Assembly (NCBI RefSeq): GCF_034702125.1
Contig: NC_085878.1
Coordinates: 18,161,057-18,225,056, forward strand
Direction of reading: 5' to 3'
DNA length: 64,000 nucleotides
Source of the DNA: Engraulis encrasicolus
Taxonomy: Eukaryota; Chordata; Actinopteri; Clupeiformes; Engraulidae
Shown: positions 1 to 11,320 of the stretch, one piece after another
Layout of the letters: each line of letters begins with the position of its first letter
How positions within the stretch are numbered: the stretch's first letter is position 1
Translations under genes and position numbers: made by a program
The notes under the pieces: model-generated
Told to the model about the DNA's origin: nothing
Database searches by the model: none
What the model saw: only the letters and a program-made list of their open reading frames with translations

Positions 1-217
1 CGCATGCAGCTGAAGTCTAGGCTACTTGGCACCGGGAAAAGCAGGACATACGACCTGGGATGATGACCAACCCCAAACAGCCATTGGTCGGAACATTGAG
101 CTGTCGGAGCAAAGGGTTTCATTTAATTATTTCGAGTTAGTGGGCTGTAGGATCAATGGGAAATTTTCGGAATATTGTAGCGTTGGACCAAAGAGGCGTC
201 GGAAAAATTACATGCTA

Positions 218-557
218 CCCTATGTTCCCCTGTCTTTGTATGGGATCGGGGAACTTAGGACCCTTTTTCTAAAAAAGGGTTCTATGTTCCCCGCATTGTA
301 TTGTTCCTAGTTTTCAAATTGTGCCCTTACCAAAACCATCACTAAACCTAACCTGTCAGTAATGCAATGTTTCTGAATTGTAAATTTGTGCCCTGACCAA
401 AACTATCCCTAAACCTAACCTGTCAAGAGGTGCAACAACCTGCGCTTTGCCATGCGGCAGTCTATTTGTAAGCAGCGGGGAACATAGAACTTTTTTCTGA
501 AAAAAAGGGTCCTAAGTTCCCCGGTTGCAGGGAACATAGGACCCGGGGAACATAGGG
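218..557. mobile_element. Foldback MITE with long inverted ends
   Basis: The two ends are imperfect inverted copies of about 85 bp. The left end reads CCCTATGTTCCCC and then GGGGAACTTAGGACCC. The right end carries the complement, closing with GGGGAACATAGGG. The interior holds two tandem copies of a short unit containing CTAAACCTAACCTGTCA (about 340-360 and 405-425). No coding capacity is seen. Target duplication and superfamily were not resolved. Confidence 0.6.
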
Positions 558-581
558 ATGACCCAGTACATTTATGTATAC

Positions 582-941
582 CAGTGGTTCCCAACCTATG
601 GGTCGGGACCCAACCAGTGGGTCGCCAAAGATCCACAGGGGGTCGCGAAGCCCTCTTGATTTTAAGGGGTTTCATTTTAAATATCATATATAGCCCATTG
701 TGAATAAATGACAATGCATTTAGCTAATATATGCATAGAAGCAACCAAGTGTTAGTGCTATTAAACATTTATTCTATATTTCACCGAAGACGAATTGAGG
801 AATAAAATGACAAAAATGAGTTTTCACAGGAAACAGAGGGTATCATGTGACTCCCTCTCATGCAGGCGCTCGCGCAGTTGGGTCACCAAAGCTTACAATG
901 GTAAAACATGGGTCCCTGAAGAAAAAGGTTGGGAACCACTG
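582..941. mobile_element. hAT-type MITE (360 bp)
   Basis: The ends are 16-bp inverted repeats: CAGTGGTTCCCAACCT on the left and its complement AGGTTGGGAACCACTG on the right. The 8-bp flanks ATGTATAC (574-581) and ATGTATGC (942-949) are a target duplication with one mismatch. An 8-bp duplication with CAGTG-type ends is the hAT signature. There is no transposase, so it is non-autonomous. Confidence 0.8.
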
Positions 942-1175
942 ATGTATGCTATAGTGACTCGATGTCCATGGTGACTAAAACAACTCTTTCACAGGCATGA
1001 TAATATTCAGGAACACTGTGCCTGTAATGTAACATGGGAAGGAGGTGACCAGAAGTTGAAGGAATCAGTCGACGAAGGCAGAAATGTTTTCCGGGAGTGA
1101 GTCTATGGCAACTACAATTGGCCATCCAGGTGGTACTTCTGTGTATGTTTTGTATATTTTTGGGAGTGTATATAG

Positions 1176-1507
1176 CAGGGGTATTCAATTAAATGTCAAC
1201 GAGGGCCAGTTTTCAAATTCCTCCCAGTAAAGGGGCCAAACTATACAGTACATATGTATTATGGTTGCCGGCTGTCAATGAAAAAAATGCAGGATATCTC
1301 ATTTGAGGTGGGGGGTGTGGGGGTCCTCCCCCAGAAAGTTTTGCATTTCTTAGATGTAATTTCCTGCATTTTAACGTCCCGTGTCCCGTTCAGTCAATAC
1401 AGAACCCATACCTTTATCTCTAAATTCTGAAAAACGATTCCATATTTCAAGGGGCTTGTGGGGGGCCAGAACCTTGCCGTCCCAGGCCAGCCATTTGAAT
1501 AGCCCTG
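1176..1507. mobile_element. hAT-type MITE, CAGGGGTATTCAA family
   Basis: The left end CAGGGGTATTCAAT and right end ATTTGAATAGCCCTG are inverted repeats. The 8-bp flanks GTATATAG (1168-1175) and ATATATAG (1508-1515) are a target duplication with one mismatch. A second copy of the family lies in reverse orientation at 9084-9422. The right three quarters of the element, together with target duplication and flank, are tandemly duplicated just downstream. Confidence 0.75.
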
Positions 1508-1807
1508 ATATATAGACTAGGTATCAGTGGGGTATTATGGTTGCCGGCTGTCAATGAAAAAAATGCGAAAATCTCATTTGAGGTGGGGGGTGTGGGGGTC
1601 CTCCCCCAGAAAGTTTTGCATTTCTTAGATGTAATTTCCTGCATTTTAACGTCCCGTGTCCCGTTCAGTCAATACAGAACCCATACCTTTATCTCTAAAT
1701 TCTGAAAAACGATTCCATATTTCAAGGGGCTTGTGGGGGGCCAGAACCTTGCCGTCCCAGGCCCGCCATTTGAATAGCCCTGATATATAGACTAGGTATC
1801 AGTGGGG
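1256..1807. repeat. 276-bp tandem duplication covering a MITE end and its flank
   Basis: Bases 1256-1531 and 1532-1807 are nearly identical, with only a few differences such as GCAGGATATC against GCGAAAATC. Each unit contains the right part of the MITE, its 8-bp target duplication and about 16 bp of host flank. The duplication therefore happened after insertion and is not a second transposition. Confidence 0.85.
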
Positions 1808-2862
1808 CGTTAACAATCATGAATGCATGTTCACCTTTGCTGATGTGGTTGTGGTGTAGACATTAAATCGAAATGCGTGTGAATGTTTTCAGATAAATTT
1901 TTATGTAGGAGGAGACAAAACACTTAAGAAAGCATCCATGGAAATCCATGCAAACATGGCCTGTCTGGGCAACAAGAGCCAATTGCTTGCTGAGCTACGC
2001 TGTCATTTATCTTATCATCTCGCCGCATCGACACATGAACTTTTACGACTGCTCAAACCTAATCGGTGTGCCTTCGGAATATTTGCTGCCGGTTGGTGGC
2101 AGACGACATGTGTGATTCACATCCTACTCACATGGAGTATCTACAGAGTCCGCGCCACTTGAATCCTATACTGACCATGAAGCAGAGTTTTGTTGTGAAG
2201 TGCTGCGCACACGCAGGTCAAAATTAGCAGTAAGAAATTGACATTTTCACTCTTTTATTTATGGCCAACCCTAGATAGCAATTATACTCTGGTTTTCATT
2301 GCGATTCCAACCATATCATTTGTGTATGGCTCAGTTATCCCATTCCTTTTTCTCCCATTCATTCTGAGATGCCCATGGTTTTATTAATCTGAAAAAGCTG
2401 CCCTGAGGCGTCACCGAGATGGCCGCAGAGTGAAGTGACTTATGGGAAAGGACTTTGATGGTTTCTTTTCAACTTCGCTGTGGTCAACTTTTTATGTCAA
2501 CTTTTAGGAGAAATTGGTGTTATCAAGCTGACTGGCTATTCACCCTCATATGCATGGCTGTCCAGTATAACAATACCCCCTCCCTTGTCTGCACTCTGAA
2601 TGACTACGGTCTTGTCCTCTTAACCATTTTTCCCTTAATAGCCTACTCAGTCTTTTCCCGTTGTGACTGGGGCAGTAGACTTTCGGGGTCCGGAACCTTG
2701 AAAGTCCCATAGACTCCAACCAGTCAATTTTCACACTTCAAATAAACTTACTTACAGCTAAATTCAAAGACCGTCTTTTCGTCTGTTTGTATTGATATCA
2801 ACGACAATCACATATGTATTGCAACTAGTACTTTAAGCGCTTTTAGCTTTCACACATAGCAG
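1808..2862. other. No gene recognised
   Basis: Short open frames only, none resembling a known family. Base composition is ordinary. No repeat structure was recognised here. Confidence 0.6.
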
Positions 2863-3545
2863 TGTTGCCAATTTAGCGACCTTTTGACGTCCCTGGCGAC
2901 TAAAAACCTCATATAGCGACTTTTTAGGGCAACTTTTAAACGTGCATTTTCAATGCAAAATTATTGTTTTTCAGCATAATTGTAACTCCGCCACCGTCAG
3001 AAATAGTTACGACCGAGATACCACAATGGCTACATGCGTGTGTAGACAGTAATGCATTATAGCTTAAAATGTTGCATGATGGTTAGATTTCCTGTCCAAC
3101 TTACCAAATTTCAGTCATGTTGCGCCGACCAGGTGACATGTCACATGGTGTCAAACTATCGCGGGATAAATTTGAATGCAGTTGGACCTTGCAACCCCTG
3201 CAGTTGCTTATCCCTGGTGATGCTCGTCTGCAGACTGCATCCGAGGTTAGGCGCCCATGAACTGGTTGGGTAACAACTCACTCACGTCACCTGTGTATAA
3301 GCATCTCATCTCACGCCCCTATACAAGTTTCCACTGTTCCGCACTTCTGCTCCTCCTTTCCACCTGTGCCGCCTAAAGAAAATCAGCCAAAGTCGCTATT
3401 GGCTCGCTGAAAAGTCGCTAGATGACGTCATGACGTTACGTATGACGTCACAACGGCGCGCTGATCTATAGAAAATGTACCCAAATGCCTTCATGCACAG
3501 TACAAATCGGCAGTGCTCGCAACTTTTTGGAGATCAGAGCTAATC
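2863..3545. repeat. Probable dispersed repeat with GCGACT motifs
   Basis: The stretch opens with CAGTGTTGCCAATTTAGCGAC. Near its far end (about 3390-3450) it has AAGTCGCT motifs and several TGACGTCA-like sites (GATGACGTCATGACG). Similar TAGCGACT sequence is, from memory, repetitive in fish genomes. Ends and target duplication were not resolved and there is no coding sequence. Confidence 0.35.
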
Positions 3546-3754
3546 TGCAGCCCTGTTTCACTTTAAAAAAAAAAAGGTTTTGTGTAATCCTTCATATTTT
3601 GTGAGAAATCGCCAAGAAAGCGTATATTCTGCCGGGGTATGTAAACATATGAGCACCACTGTACATGGATATACAAGAGAATGGTTACGTTCATGATGGC
3701 ACATTATTGATTTTGCTGTGCAGTGTGCATGTGCACTTAGCCATTTCAATGCAT

Positions 3755-3835
3755 TCTGGTTAGAACTCTCCCATGCCTGAGCTGGAGCGTTGACTGGTAG
3801 GTTGCCGGTTCGAGCCTTGAGTGCTGCTATGGCAT
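3755..3835 (+). repeat. Degenerate tRNA-derived SINE fragment
   Basis: Contains a B-box-like GGTTGCCGGTTCGAGCC, as in the better preserved SINE at 49581. The A-box half is poorly conserved and no tRNA cloverleaf is evident, so it is read as a SINE relic and not as a tRNA gene. Confidence 0.4.
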
Positions 3836-4148
3836 ATGACTTCATTTTCATTTGTCCATCCATCTGTGGTGGCCACAATAATTAGAAAATAAAGTAAAAA
3901 CTATCACATTGCAAGCCTCACAAGTGTCCGCCATGTTTTTGTGATTTTTTGTAATTCAGTCTGAAGTCTCCATTGCTTAGTGACCCACAATTGACAGCTG
4001 AGTCAAACATTCTTTGCAACAGTCCCCATTCGTCTGGCTGATCCTATGTCCCTCTCTCAACCTAGGCCTATAGGCTATAAGTATGGTAGGCTTCCAAAAC
4101 TCCCATTTACATGTCCTGCTCTTCAGCTCAAGCTATACTTGAGCTACA

Positions 4149-4325
4149 GTGGCCACGTTTACGTGACATTTTAAATTCAGAATTAAATCGTTTAGTCGAG
4201 CTTACATTGAACTTTCATTTGATTTTGAATTGTGAAGTGTTTATGTAGTGCTTTCAAAACGGAACTAAGCTTTCTTCAGAATTAAATTGAGTCAATTCTG
4301 AATTACCATGAACATGAGGCCCAGT
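4149..4325. mobile_element. Palindromic MITE
   Basis: The left end CAGTGGCCACGTTTACGTGA and the right end (complement CACTGGGCCTCATGTTCATG) are imperfect inverted repeats. AT-rich AATTCAGAATT-type arms follow inside each end. No clear target duplication was found and no coding capacity. Confidence 0.45.
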
Positions 4326-4564
4326 GTCTCTCAAGGCACACTGACACACTGGGTAGCAAGCAGGGTTTCCAGATGAGGCTGATGATTTCCAGCCCAAAAA
4401 AAATGCTCAAAACCCGCCTGGAAGCACTAAATCCCGCCCAATTATATTGATTTATATGGCCAAAAATTGACCTTTTTTTGTTTTTTGCTAAATGCCATTT
4501 TTACCTGCAGACGACCATCTTAAGCATTCATCTGGCAGCAAGATCACAGGCTGTCTGTCTATCT

Positions 4565-4625
4565 AATTGTAGAGTACAGTAGAGTAGAGTAGATTGACTT
4601 TATTGATCCCCAGGGGGAAATCCGT
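4565..4625 (-). repeat. LINE 3' tail (L2-like)
   Basis: On the minus strand this reads GGGGATCAATAAAGT followed by repeats of CTACT. The same tail ends the LINE at 10203, so it is a very short 5'-truncated copy of that family, just downstream of the IFITM-type gene. Confidence 0.65.
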
Positions 4626-4709
4626 GATTGTCCATGAGTCATGAAAGGACTTTATAATGTGTCACAAATAGAGAATTGTTACAAACATAGGTGTATTCAA
4701 GGTTCTCTA

Positions 4710-4730
4710 ATTGTGTATTTATTTTATTCA
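4710..4730 (-). promoter_or_regulatory. Candidate polyadenylation signals of the IFITM-type gene
   Basis: Two AATAAA hexamers on the minus strand (plus-strand TTTATT at 4718-4723 and 4723-4728) lie about 165 bp past the stop codon of the CD225 gene. They are the nearest canonical signals seen. Confidence 0.4.
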
Positions 4731-4890
4731 CCAACTACATATTACACCTGAGAGTTTGAAACCCCATATACTGTCGTACAGCATTGCAGATCTTCATATA
4801 ATTGTTCTCAAAACAGCAAAATTAAAACAGTGACAAAATAATATGTATATGTAGTGATTTAATGCCCAATCAACACAAAATTGGTGAAAA

Positions 4891-5046
4891 CTAAAAGGGG
4901 TAATGTTTTCCAATAAAAGTCCAGAAAACTAGCCATAAAACAATTATGATCAGAAGTATGGCAAGAGAAACACTGTTGATCAGTTTAGCAGTGGATCCAT
5001 ATTGTCTGGCCCCTTCATAGTCCCCTGCAATTAAGCTGTCTCGTGC
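4891..5046 (-). CDS. ifitm: IFITM-type gene, exon 2
   Basis: Starts after a pyrimidine-rich TTTTTACAG acceptor and ends at TAG (4893-4891). It encodes the polar loop of the CD225 domain and the C-terminal transmembrane helix, with the short tail GKHYPF. Confidence 0.87.
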   Translation of the reverse strand, partial: ARDSLIAGDYEGARQYGSTAKLINSVSLAILLIIIVLWLVFWTFIGKHYPF

Positions 5047-5535
5047 CTGTAAAAATAAAAATAATACATAAAAACATGGATTACATGAATATGAAGTCTC
5101 ACTTTTCATGAAACACAATAAAATACAGTACTGTAGATGTCCAGATGCAGTTGCTGGTTTGAACGTGTCATTATAGCCTATAGGTATTGTATTCTGTTTA
5201 CTGTTCAATAAGAACTCACAGCCATATTTCTGGCCTTTTCTTTTTATGTTAAGATATTGATATGGCAAAATGAGGTATATTCCTGAAATAGCAGTGTGCC
5301 CAAATTAATCACAGACACATTCTGTGACACTTACCCTAATGGAGTATGAGAAGGCTAGAATTCCCAAGCAGAATGGGTTACAGCAGAAGAGATGGAATGC
5401 AGACCAGACAGTGTGGTCTTTTGGCAATTGGATGTTCACAAAATTCGGTCTTTGCTCCACAAAAGAAACGACTTGAATCGGCACCTCTTGGTTTGGCGGC
5501 GTATATGGTGGCGGATAGCTCAGTTCATATGCCAT
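4891..5535 (-). CDS. ifitm: Interferon-induced transmembrane (CD225/dispanin) protein, two exons
   Basis: A small membrane protein of the IFITM/dispanin family; in vertebrates these sit in plasma and endosomal membranes and affect membrane fusion. Exon 1 is 5335-5535 (67 codons), exon 2 is 5046 down to 4891 (51 codons plus TAG), joined in phase 0 with a GTAAGT donor and a TTTTTACAG acceptor. The 118-aa product has a proline-rich N terminus with a PPPY motif (residues 8-11). An amphipathic/intramembrane segment follows (about 41-67) with the family cysteines CCNPFC (51-56), then a conserved loop (RDSLIAGDYEGARQYGSTAK) and one hydrophobic transmembrane helix (about 92-113). Two coding exons split in this loop is the usual IFITM structure. 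The product is slightly shorter than mammalian IFITMs. No clean interferon-response element was seen upstream. Family assignment is firm; the exact paralogue is not. Confidence 0.88.
5335..5535 (-). CDS. ifitm: IFITM-type gene, exon 1
   Basis: Begins at ATG (5535-5533) and ends before the donor GTAAGT. It encodes the proline-rich N terminus and the first half of the CD225 domain, including the cysteine cluster expected to be palmitoylated in the family. Confidence 0.87.
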
Positions 5536-6279
5536 ATTGCTGCTTTGAAACCTCCACTAGAGAAGAAGGTCGGATGTTTCTCAGTCTGATAGTTGAATTG
5601 AGTTTGTAAAGAAAGGGCTGTCTCTCACAGTGAATTTGTGACGTCTTGTCAGGAAACCACGTGGGGTCTTGAGTTTCCGGCTTCTAACACAAGTGTTTTG
5701 AGAAGTTGTGGTTGTTGCAGTGTGCGCTTGCACTGTGACATACTGTACATAGTAAAATAAAACAGGTCATGTCAACCTAAACAAATGGCACACATTGGAA
5801 CATGGGGGAGTAGACACCTTCATATGAGATACTACAATGTCTAACTCACCTGCTACACTGTAGCCACCATCATATAAGGTACAACTTCATATAAGGTAGA
5901 ATCTACTGGCCATTAGCGAAGGAGTGGGCAGAAGGGAGAAGGAGGAGGAGAGCAGTAGACAGAGTGAGGGGGAGAGAGAAAGTGTGACAGAGATAGAGAG
6001 ACAGCGAGGGCGAGCAATGAGGGGAGAGGTTTCAAGTTGACGGTCACGGGGACCAGGCTTCAAGTTGAAGGTCACAGGGGGTCAGGGACCAGGCTGCAGA
6101 TTGAAAACACTTGACTGGAGGGATGGGTGAGCATTCACACATTTTCATATTTCCAATGTGCATTCACACCCCTCTGGTTTCCAACGTGGCATCATCAGCT
6201 ATGCTCCAGTCACGGACCATCACTGGGCAGAATGCTGTCCATTCAAGAGAAATTAGAATATAGGTCCATTTCCAGGCAG
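5536..6279. other. Upstream flank of the IFITM-type gene; no gene
   Basis: No further exon was recognised. It holds a purine-rich tract at about 5915-6015 (GAAGGAGGAGGAGAG-like) and a short direct repeat CATATAAGGTA at about 5872 and 5889. A promoter is expected near here but no TATA box could be assigned. Confidence 0.5.
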
Positions 6280-6350
6280 GCCGTGCCCTCCTAGTGACGT
6301 AACAGCTTCAGCATTGCTACCAGTCAGGTCAAGAGTCAATGCAAGTACTT
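6280..6350. repeat. Dispersed repeat shared with 39088-39150
   Basis: The segment with GCCCTCCTAGTGACG, then TTCAGCATTGC, recurs with few changes at 39088-39150. Both copies lie beside a CCGTCA/CAGTCA motif. The element type is unknown. Confidence 0.5.
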
Positions 6351-8160
6351 TCTGAGTTCCCGCAAATACGGGAACTCCTATCACTTTGATGGGAAGCAAA
6401 CAGTCATTATCAAACCAAGGGAGGCCATTTGGGAAATGCTGTTTGGGAAATGTTAATTGTTATGCTCTTGGTCAAACCAAGTCTCGAAGATATTTGAAAG
6501 TCGATGATAATCAGGCTAGTTCATTCCCTATGGAGACGCAGGTTGCCGAGGTCCTGACCCGACCATATGATCTGTCTTTTCGATTGGTTTCATCTTGGCC
6601 TGTCCCCGTCCGGCTACTGGTACAGACATCTCTCCTCTCCCAAAGTTTTTAGTTCCCTCACTGACCACTGACCCTTGTCAGCCAGGGACACATGCAGTGA
6701 GGTTACTTTTTACAATTTTCGAGGTGTGACTGATTTTGGATAGAATTCTGTGCCAAGTGTGAAGGAATATACAGTGTAGTACCATGTTAATTTTGGTAGT
6801 ATCCAGTTCTAGGGCCACACACTGGCTCAGTCTCCCCACCGCCTCTCCCACTGCAATTGCACCCATCTGTCAACAGGACATTATTTATAGGGTTCATTGA
6901 GGGTCGTGAAAGGCGGGCAACAGTAGTGTATTTCATGTCCTCAGGTCATTGGTCTAATTGAAAACTGTACAGTCGGCGGACTGCGTACACTATACTGCAT
7001 GTGTACTATATTGTTAGATATTGTACAATAGTAGAAACTAGCTTTTAGATAACTAGAGATACTTTTGGTTTGTTAGTTGATTTAATAAGAATGTTTGATA
7101 ATAATGATTACTAATATGTGTGTTGACAATAAAGATTGAATGTTTACTAATATGTGTTGTGAGGATGAAAAATTGCAAGGATGACTGAACATGATTTGAT
7201 TAACAGGATATGGCGAACAAATAGGCCCAGAACATTTTTGCAGCTAAATAACTAAATAAAGGTTGTCCACAGATGGTTACGCAGGAGCCGACGGCTCAAG
7301 AACCATTAAGTTCTCGTTCAAAGGCAATCATGTTAATGTTCTCCAAGACAGTCCTGGGCAAGACGGCACCAGTAAGCCCCTCACCTCCAACTCAACATAC
7401 TGATTACCAATGTCTGTTTCAATAGACTCTCAACGTGCCACCAATCACCCCCAGAGAGAAAACGGTCAGGGGTGTCTCCAACTAGGGTCTGGGGAGACCG
7501 CGTAGACGGCACATTAACAACTGTCTTTGGTTCAGCAAGCTAATCCTAATGTTTCCAGGACGGCCCAGCCCCACCCGGGGCCCTAATCCCTATAGAAATG
7601 GTTGATGTTTGGGGATGGGGGATTATGCCCAGTTGTTCACAGGCTGAAGGGGGACAGAGGGAGATCACATGATGAAGATGACACAGAGGAAGACCACAGG
7701 ATGAAGATGACCCATCAAGAACGACGAGTCAAAATGGCCGCCCCGGAACCACACGACATCCCAGACTAGGCTTATCTGCACATAGACACACGCCCACGAA
7801 CACACCCATCTACTGACAAAACACACCCTCATAGCATCCGATTGGCACATAGGCACACACCCACAACCGCACCCATCCACAGACAACAAATAAAATACAC
7901 ATGCAGGGAAATGAAGGGCAGTTTTCTTTTTACCTAACCTCTCCTAAACTGCATTAACGTTTGTTATCGGTCAGGGGTATTTAGGTCAGGAAATCTCCAG
8001 AGCTCTGAATGCTTGTGTACCTTATGCTTTTTGTGTAGTATCCAGTGTTCTAGATAGCATCGGTTACTACTGCTGTAAATATACTTTTTGTAGACAATAA
8101 ATCCTTGGATTTTGTTGGGGACATATTCGGACTGTTTTGCCTTTTTCCTTTTTGAATTCA
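6351..8160. other. No gene recognised
   Basis: Only short frames without family resemblance. The stretch at 7740-7890 is rich in CACACCCA but is not a clean microsatellite. No splice-flanked conserved exon was seen on either strand. Confidence 0.5.
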
Positions 8161-8163
8161 ACG

Positions 8164-8233
8164 AACATGTAATATGGCGGAGTCCATATATACATCAATT
8201 GTTGTATATATGGACTCCGCCATATTACATGTT
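8164..8233. repeat. 70-bp near-perfect palindrome
   Basis: Two 35-bp arms with no spacer, centred on CAATTG at about 8198/8199. Each arm starts AACATGTAATATGGCGGAG, and only one base pair in 35 mismatches. It can form a cruciform or an RNA hairpin. No flanking target duplication was identified. Confidence 0.85.
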
Positions 8234-8469
8234 ACGTTGTATTTATTGAGTGGGGGTGCCTATCGGATGGCTGCGTTGCGGGCCCAGCCAAAACAGTCAG
8301 CGGCTCTGGCTACAAGCCCTGATCTTGAATTAGCAACTGCTTGCCGCCTGCCAATTATCCATCCTGCATTCTCAGTTAACTTACTGCAATGCTACTGCTA
8401 CCATGTGCACACTAACTCTTCTACCGTCAGGTTATGTTGACAGGCTTGAGCTTCAGGTATAAATTACAG

Positions 8470-8588
8470 CAGTGGTTCCCAAACTTTTTCTCCTGGGACC
8501 TCCTTTTGCATTCCCTTCACTTAGCGACCCCCATGTAGGACCTCTGTGCCCCCCCTGGGGGTCCTGTCCCCCAGTTTGGGAACCACTG
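8470..8588. mobile_element. hAT-type MITE (119 bp)
   Basis: Inverted ends CAGTGGTTCCCAAACT and AGTTTGGGAACCACTG, flanked by an exact 8-bp duplication AATTACAG (8462-8469 and 8589-8596). Its end sequence is close to that of the MITE at 582-941, so both were probably moved by related hAT transposases. Confidence 0.88.
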
Positions 8589-9083
8589 AATTACAGCATC
8601 ACACAATGAAAGCATTAGAAAACATTTAAAATGTTAGCTTGACTGTGTTTGAATACGCTAATCTCATCTATGGTGTCGATCCAACCACCATTTCCAGTTC
8701 GATTTTTTTTTTACCAGAGTATTAATCTGATCATACCTATACCATACATTTGCATGTATGTAAACATCGCCAATACATTTTTAACATTTTAAAGTAATTT
8801 CTCAGGTTGTGTGGCCAAATTCTGTTGGCTGTGAAACAGATGGGGAAATGTTGTGTCATGGTTAGTCTACGTGGGGTGTTGTTTCCTGAGTGGTGGGTGC
8901 CTGCAGCAACCAAGAATGGGGTCATAGCACACAGACAGGATCCTCTGCAGGCTTTGCACATTGCTGCTGCAACACCTAAACTTTCCATTACTGATAACAG
9001 CCCTTTAGAATGGTAACAAATGTCGTTATTGACATTTAAAGGGGATAACCCAAACAGATGCAAACCAGCAACATGGTATAGGC

Positions 9084-9422
9084 CAGGGCTATTCAAATAG
9101 CGGCCCTGGGACCCTTGGACAGCAAGGTTCTGCCCCCCCACAAGCCCCTTGAAATACAGAATCGTTTTTCAGAATTTAGAGATAAAAGTATGGGTTCCAA
9201 TACCGTGCTGAAACGGGACATGGGACGTTAAAATGCAGGAAATTACATCTAAGAAATGCAAAACTTTCTGGGGGAGGACCCCCAGACCCTCCACTTCAAT
9301 GAAGTCTCCCATATTTTTTTTCATTGACAGTCAGCAACCATAATACATACGTATAGTTCGGCCCCTTTACTGGGAGGAATTTGAACAGCTAGCCCTCACT
9401 GACATTTAATTGAATACCCCTG
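9084..9422. mobile_element. hAT-type MITE, CAGGGGTATTCAA family, reverse copy
   Basis: Reverse-orientation relative of the element at 1176. The ends are CAGGGCTATTCAAAT and TTAATTGAATACCCCTG, with an exact 8-bp target duplication GTATAGGC (9076-9083 and 9423-9430). This copy has no internal tandem duplication and so shows the ancestral structure. Confidence 0.85.
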
Positions 9423-9430
9423 GTATAGGC

Positions 9431-10200
9431 CAACAAAACCACTCAAACCGCCCCCCAAAAACATTGAATCCCAAATAATTGTTTAGTCAGCCAACAATTG
9501 AAGATATACCAGAAGAAATCTTCTATGAAACCAGATCCAACTTCTGTTCTTATAGGGGCCAAACAAATGTTAGGTTTGTTGGTTGTGCCAGGGTTATACA
9601 AATTCTATTTATTTTCCAAAATATCTTAAAGTCCAAGGGTGGGGCTGGCAGTTCCCTCCTCACTATAGCCACTAATAGAGAGATAGTCTTTTTACTGTAA
9701 CCGCGAGTTAAAACATACTTGATATGTACAAAGTGTATCAATAGAGGGCGCTTTTTACACAGAAGGTGTGTTAGCAGGAAAGGAGGGCACAACCTCAGAA
9801 GCAGGCATACTGCAGGTTGACTAGAGGAGGCATATTGGGAAATGTGTAGGTATAAAATGGAATGGGAGTAAAAGTTAACTACAGACAGACACTACAGACA
9901 GTCTAATAGTTCCATCATGTAATGCCGTCACTGAATGGTAATTTCAGAAGGAGCATTTTCAATATTTGGGGGGAAAGAAGGGAAAGAAGAGAAAGAATCA
10001 CTCAGGAATGTGGTTACTGCTTCTTCAAAATTTGCCAGAGTACACTAAAATGTCTTTGAGCATAGACAATATGTTGGATAAGTTCGATGAAGTTTCTCTA
10101 TTGTCATGCTATGTCATGTTGAAATGGGCTATCCAAACATTTGTATTGAGACTTCAGAGGACACATGCTAGTCATGTGTAAATTATGCAATTGCTTATGT
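9431..10200. other. No gene recognised
   Basis: Nothing resembling a conserved exon. Short frames only, with ordinary AT-rich sequence. Confidence 0.5.
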
Positions 10201-10605
10201 TTTAGAGTAGAGTAGAGAAACTTTATTGATCCCCAGGGGGAAATTCAGGTGTCAAGTAGCTACATAAATAAACACAGACACAGACACACACAAACAGACA
10301 CACAGACACAGACACACACACACACGCCAAGAGGTTTCCCGATCTGGGCCAGCTCTGGCATCTCAGGCAGTCCAATCCCCAATAATGATGTCCTTCTTAG
10401 TGTCCTTCTGTATACTATTAAACAGTTGAATGGCCCATGGGACAAAGGACCACCTTAGCCTGTCTGTCCTGCAAGTGAGAGCACGGAGTCTGTGGCTGAA
10501 CAGACTCAGCTGGTTACTGAAGGTGATGTGAAGGCGGTGTAGCTGATTATCCATAATACAGTCCAGTCTGTTCAGGGCTCTGCTCTCAGCTGTTGAGGTG
10601 AGAGT

Positions 10606-11028
10606 CTACAGCTCCATGCCCACCACTGACCCTGCCTTCCTCACCAGTCTGTCAAGGCGTCCCGCATCTCTCTTCCTAATTCTTCCACCCCAGCAAGTCA
10701 CAGCATAGAAGAGCACGCCGGCCATGACAGACTGGTAGAACATAAGCAGAAGTTGGCTGGAGACATTAAAGGACCTCAGCCTTCTGAGGAAATAGAGCCT
10801 GCTTTGACCTTTCCTGTAAAGTGCATCTGAATTTGTGGACCAGTCCAGTTTATTGTCGAGGTGCACTCCTAAGTACTTGTAAGTACAGACAGTCTCCACA
10901 TTCTCTCCCCCAATAGAAACAGGCACCAAGGGCGGGGTGGAGCGCCTGAAATCAATCACCATTTCCTTGGTTTTGGTGGTGTTCAGGTGCAGCTGATTGT
11001 TTTGGCACCATCCTACAAAGTCATCCAC
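10606..11028 (-). pseudogene. LINE reverse transcriptase C-terminal fragment
   Basis: A 140-codon open stretch with the L2-type blocks NQLHLNTTKTKEMVIDFRR, YKYLGVHLDNKLDW and LYFLRRLRSF. It encodes the thumb and C-terminal region of the RT. It is separated from the catalytic blocks upstream by a stop and cannot make a functional enzyme. Confidence 0.85.
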
Positions 11029-11320
11029 CAGTCCCTACTCCTCTTCCTGGCCGTCTCTTATACACCCCACAATTGCAGTGTCGTCTGAGAACTTCTGCAT
11101 GTGGCAGGTCCCAGAATTGTAGCTGAAGTCAGTTGTACAGGGTGAACAAGACCGGGGAGAGCACCGTTCCTTGTGGCGCTCCTGTGCTGCTAATCACTGT
11201 CTCAGATGTAATGTCACCCATCCTTACAAGCTGGGGCCGCTCTGTGAGGTAATCAGTGATCCAGGTTACCAGGCCAGGCTGCACTCCAATCCGCACCAAT
11301 TTGTCTCTCAGCAGCAGTGG

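Noticed and set aside
5671..5684. Interferon-response element AGTTTCCGGCTTCT upstream of the IFITM-type gene
   Set aside because: Departs from the AGTTTCNNTTTC consensus at core positions; not strong enough to annotate.
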